Part shown: in pieces, positions 15,244-16,540 of the stretch
Layout: each line of letters begins with the position of its first letter
Position numbering within the stretch: the stretch's first letter is position 1
Notes under the pieces: generated by a model
What the model saw: only the letters and a program-made list of their open reading frames with translations
Database searches by the model: none
What the model was told of the DNA's origin: nothing
Source: UBA287 sp034190325
Lineage (GTDB): Archaea; Thermoplasmatota; UBA186; UBA287
Reading direction: 5' to 3'
Assembly: GCA_034190325.1 (NCBI GenBank)
Contig: JAXHST010000102.1
Span: 1-16,540 of the forward strand
Length of the DNA: 16,540 nucleotides
Position numbers and translations under genes: made by a program

Positions 15244-15363
15244 TAATTCTTTCTTACAATTGTGTGGATAGATCATTCCAAACTGTTTCATTCATTTATA
15301 TTTCTTGGGATAAGGGAGATCAGCCAACTTTTACCTTTTACCTAAAACGCAAAAGTCCAGTCC
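15244..15363. other. Short intergenic region between converging genes
   Basis: AT-rich, no gene seen. A weak repeat TTTTACC/TTTTACC lies near 15330. Confidence 0.4.
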
Positions 15364-15392
15364 AATAAAAATAAAAAAAAAGAGGGGAAAAA
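15364..15392 (-). terminator. T-rich archaeal terminator of the small secreted protein gene
   Basis: On the minus strand, immediately after the TAA stop, the DNA reads as successive T-runs (five, nine, five and shorter T tracts). Archaeal RNA polymerase terminates on such U-rich stretches without needing a hairpin. Confidence 0.6.
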
Positions 15393-15394
15393 GC

Positions 15395-15736
15395 TTAGTT
15401 GCGATTGTAGCAGGTCGTACACTCGCCGCAGGTATAGGTATACCCCGTGTAGTAGCAGGTTTTCACGTCAGTTCCTAGGTAGATCTCGCTTCCACTCTCC
15501 GAGATCTCATTGCCTGCACATTTTATCTCGCTCTCTGCGGCCTCATACTCCCAGTCTATATTCCGGGTATAGAACCCCATATCTCCTGCAGCCTCATTCA
15601 GCCTGTACTCGAGCAGGGGAGACTGCGCTGTCTCTTTTTCCTCTACTGCACTTCCTATCGCCGTTATACTACCCACAGCTATCAAAGAGATAGCCAAAGC
15701 CAGTACTCCGGTTATTCCCAACAGTTTTCTATTCAT
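15395..15736 (-). CDS. Small secreted Cys-rich protein, unknown function
   Basis: The 113-residue product starts at ATG 15734-15736, with GAGGT five bases upstream and a TATA-like element further up. Residues about 4-28 are a hydrophobic signal sequence or anchor after MNRK. The rest is acidic (EAAESE, SESGSE) and ends in a Tyr/Thr/Cys-rich tail with Cys94, Cys103, Cys106 and Cys109 (the last three as CGECTTC), plus Cys73. There is no lipobox Cys after the signal. The CxxCxxC tail could bind a metal or cluster, form disulfides, or be modified. I recognise no family. It has its own promoter and terminator, so it is probably a monocistronic gene and could be strongly expressed. Confidence 0.7.
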   Translation of the reverse strand: MNRKLLGITGVLALAISLIAVGSITAIGSAVEEKETAQSPLLEYRLNEAAGDMGFYTRNIDWEYEAAESEIKCAGNEISESGSEIYLGTDVKTCYYTGYTYTCGECTTCYNRN

Positions 15737-15741
15737 TGTTT

Positions 15742-15786
15742 ACCTCTCGACCTTGTTCTTCTGACAAGATCACAACTGATATATTT
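15742..15786 (-). promoter_or_regulatory. Promoter and Shine-Dalgarno site of the small secreted protein gene
   Basis: On the minus strand AAATATATC (15778-15786) is a TATA box; transcription would start near 15756, giving a leader of about 20 bases that contains GAGGT (15742-15746) five bases before the ATG. Unlike the leaderless genes in this window, this one has a leader with a ribosome site. Confidence 0.55.
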
Positions 15787-15945
15787 CATTATCAGTATTT
15801 AAAATTTTTGAGACTTTTTAATATTGTGTGTAGACAGTATGAAAACAGGCTTTTACCAGAAGATCTATGGATCAAGATAGACAAAAAATGAACAGGGGTC
15901 AGAGGCAGCCGTTTTCGGGACTGGGCTCTCAAGCCTGATATGTAG
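15787..15945. other. Intergenic DNA, possibly decayed transposase sequence
   Basis: No intact gene. One frame reads RLLPEDLWIKIDKK then stops, which might be the beginning of a mobile-element protein, but this is too short to assign. Confidence 0.3.
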
Positions 15946-16149
15946 ACTGGCTGTCCTGATGGCTCAAAGAGCATAAAGCCGATACGTATCAGAGTAAACC
16001 ACCCTCAGTCTAATGGTAAGATAGAGAAGTGGTTTGATGTTTATGAGAGATATAGGAAAGACTTCAGCACATTTGATGAATTCGTCCATTGGTATAATTG
16101 TGTAAGACCACATGAATCACTTGATCCCAAAGGTCTGAAGACCCCCCTT
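15946..16149 (+). pseudogene. Remnant of a DDE (rve-type) transposase, C-terminal part
   Basis: From about 15973 one frame reads KPIRIRVNHPQSNGKIEKWF, with the Glu that serves as third catalytic acid, followed by FSTFDEFVHWYN, RPHESLD and KGLKTPL. This order (HPQxNGKIE, then WYN, RPHxSL, TP) is diagnostic of integrase-core transposases of the IS3/IS481-like group. No start codon precedes it, a TAG lies at 15943-15945, and the first two catalytic Asp residues are missing, so it is an inactive relic. The open frame continues by chance to a TAG at 16279-16281. Family assignment beyond integrase-core is not possible. Confidence 0.8.
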
Positions 16150-16155
16150 AAGATC

Positions 16156-16176
16156 GATTTTTGCTCCGCAAAAATC
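16156..16176. repeat. Perfect 9-bp hairpin, 3-base loop (site B, first)
   Basis: GATTTTTGC and GCAAAAATC flank the loop TCC, seven bases after the recognisable end of the transposase relic. Confidence 0.75.
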
Positions 16177-16178
16177 TG

Positions 16179-16197
16179 GACACAGCGCAGCTGTGTC
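16179..16197. repeat. Perfect 8-bp hairpin, 3-base loop (site B, second)
   Basis: GACACAGC and GCTGTGTC flank the loop GCA, two bases after the first hairpin. The stem lengths, loop length and order match the pair at 9834-9877 although the stems differ in sequence. Confidence 0.75.
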
Positions 16198-16271
16198 GGT
16201 ATAAAAAGCTTTCTGGGAGAGACTGCCGAAGAAGGAGAGGATCTAAGATGGAAAATGGTAATAGGAATGGA

Positions 16272-16280
16272 GTATATATA
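16272..16280 (+). promoter_or_regulatory. TATA box for the flavin-reductase-like gene
   Basis: GTATATATA predicts transcription from about 16301, with a leader of about 26 bases before ATG 16327. No good Shine-Dalgarno site is seen. Confidence 0.5.
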
Positions 16281-16326
16281 GGAAATAATAACAGGACTAC
16301 ACGGTGTAGCACTCAGAAGAAAAATC

Positions 16327-16540
16327 ATGAAGATAGAAGTCGAAAATGCAAGATACTCCAGCTTGTCTAACCCCAAAATGTGCCTTATACTTACATGTGG
16401 TAAGGAAAGGGTGAATGCTATAACGCTGGCATGGCACACGCCAATATCAAGAAAGCCACCGCTCTACGGCGTGTCTGTTAGTCCCAGAAGATTTTCCTAC
16501 GGGATCATAAGGGAAGGAAAAGAGTTTGCGCTGAACTTTG
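16327..16540 (+). CDS. Flavin-reductase-like (FMN-binding split barrel) protein, 5' part
   Basis: Only the first 71 residues are inside the window. VNAITLAWHTPISRKPPLYG, SVSPRRFSYG and EFALNF follow the flavin-reductase-like domain (PF01613 type): N-A-M/I-T-x-x-W with TP-S-x-x-P-P binds FMN, then V-S-x-x-P-x-R and E-F-x-x-N. In anaerobic archaea such proteins include flavoredoxin-type electron carriers and flavin reductases; the substrate cannot be told from this part. The start ATG 16327 is the first Met in frame after the TAG at 16279-16281 and fits the TATA position. The transposase remnant lies just upstream. Confidence 0.85.
   Translation, partial: MKIEVENARYSSLSNPKMCLILTCGKERVNAITLAWHTPISRKPPLYGVSVSPRRFSYGIIREGKEFALNF

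Noticed and set aside
16041..16439. 132-codon minus-strand frame
   Set aside because: It lies opposite both the transposase relic and the flavin-reductase-like gene, which are recognisable on the plus strand.
1..16540. tRNA or rRNA genes and CRISPR arrays
   Set aside because: I looked in the gaps for T-loop/acceptor patterns and for regularly spaced direct repeats and found none.

Overview
The window looks archaeal, most likely an anaerobic euryarchaeon. Gene starts are preceded by TATA (box A) elements about 25 bases upstream, often with no room for a leader, while internal operon genes carry GGAGG/GGTGA Shine-Dalgarno sites. I see no bacterial -35/-10 promoters. An Rnf complex, an archaeal-style adenine deaminase and stand-alone E2-like and flavin-reductase-like proteins fit a methanogen- or ANME-related lineage, but nothing here fixes the genus.

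Layout. 1-1275: 3' part of an adenine deaminase gene, followed by a possible 31-codon ORF. 1423-2943: polytopic membrane protein with a C-terminal DUF4097-like beta domain. 3028-3717 (minus): stand-alone 2-oxoacid dehydrogenase E2-type acyltransferase domain that lacks the Asp-Gly of its active-site motif. 4086-9410: a tightly overlapping rnf operon in the order C-D-E-A-G-(G'B), whose last gene fuses a second RnfG-like FMN domain to a complete RnfB. 9411-10258: a decayed IS200/IS605-type tnpA flanked by perfect hairpins, then AT-rich intergenic DNA. 10259-15243: two translationally coupled genes for large related membrane proteins, each with an N-terminal membrane domain and two extracytoplasmic glutamine-amidotransferase-like (DUF4350/GldG-like) domains. 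15395-15736 (minus): small secreted Cys-rich protein with its own promoter and T-rich terminator. 15946-16149: remnant of a DDE (rve-type) transposase, again followed by a pair of perfect hairpins. 16327-end: start of a flavin-reductase-like flavoprotein gene.

How the genes work together. The Rnf proteins should form a ferredoxin-dependent, ion-translocating membrane oxidoreductase: RnfB (ferredoxin side), the RnfA/RnfE membrane [2Fe-2S] site, flavinylated RnfD and RnfG, and RnfC. No multiheme cytochrome (no CxxCH) accompanies it, unlike the Methanosarcina acetivorans locus. The fusion would tether an outward-facing FMN domain to the cytoplasmic iron-sulfur chain through one transmembrane helix. 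The pair of large membrane proteins is the best candidate for an undescribed system. Their membrane region resembles a Cys-less exosortase/archaeosortase fold, which is an inference that needs structural comparison. Two mobile-element relics and similar twin hairpins mark 9.4-10.0 kb and 15.9-16.2 kb as sites of past insertion.
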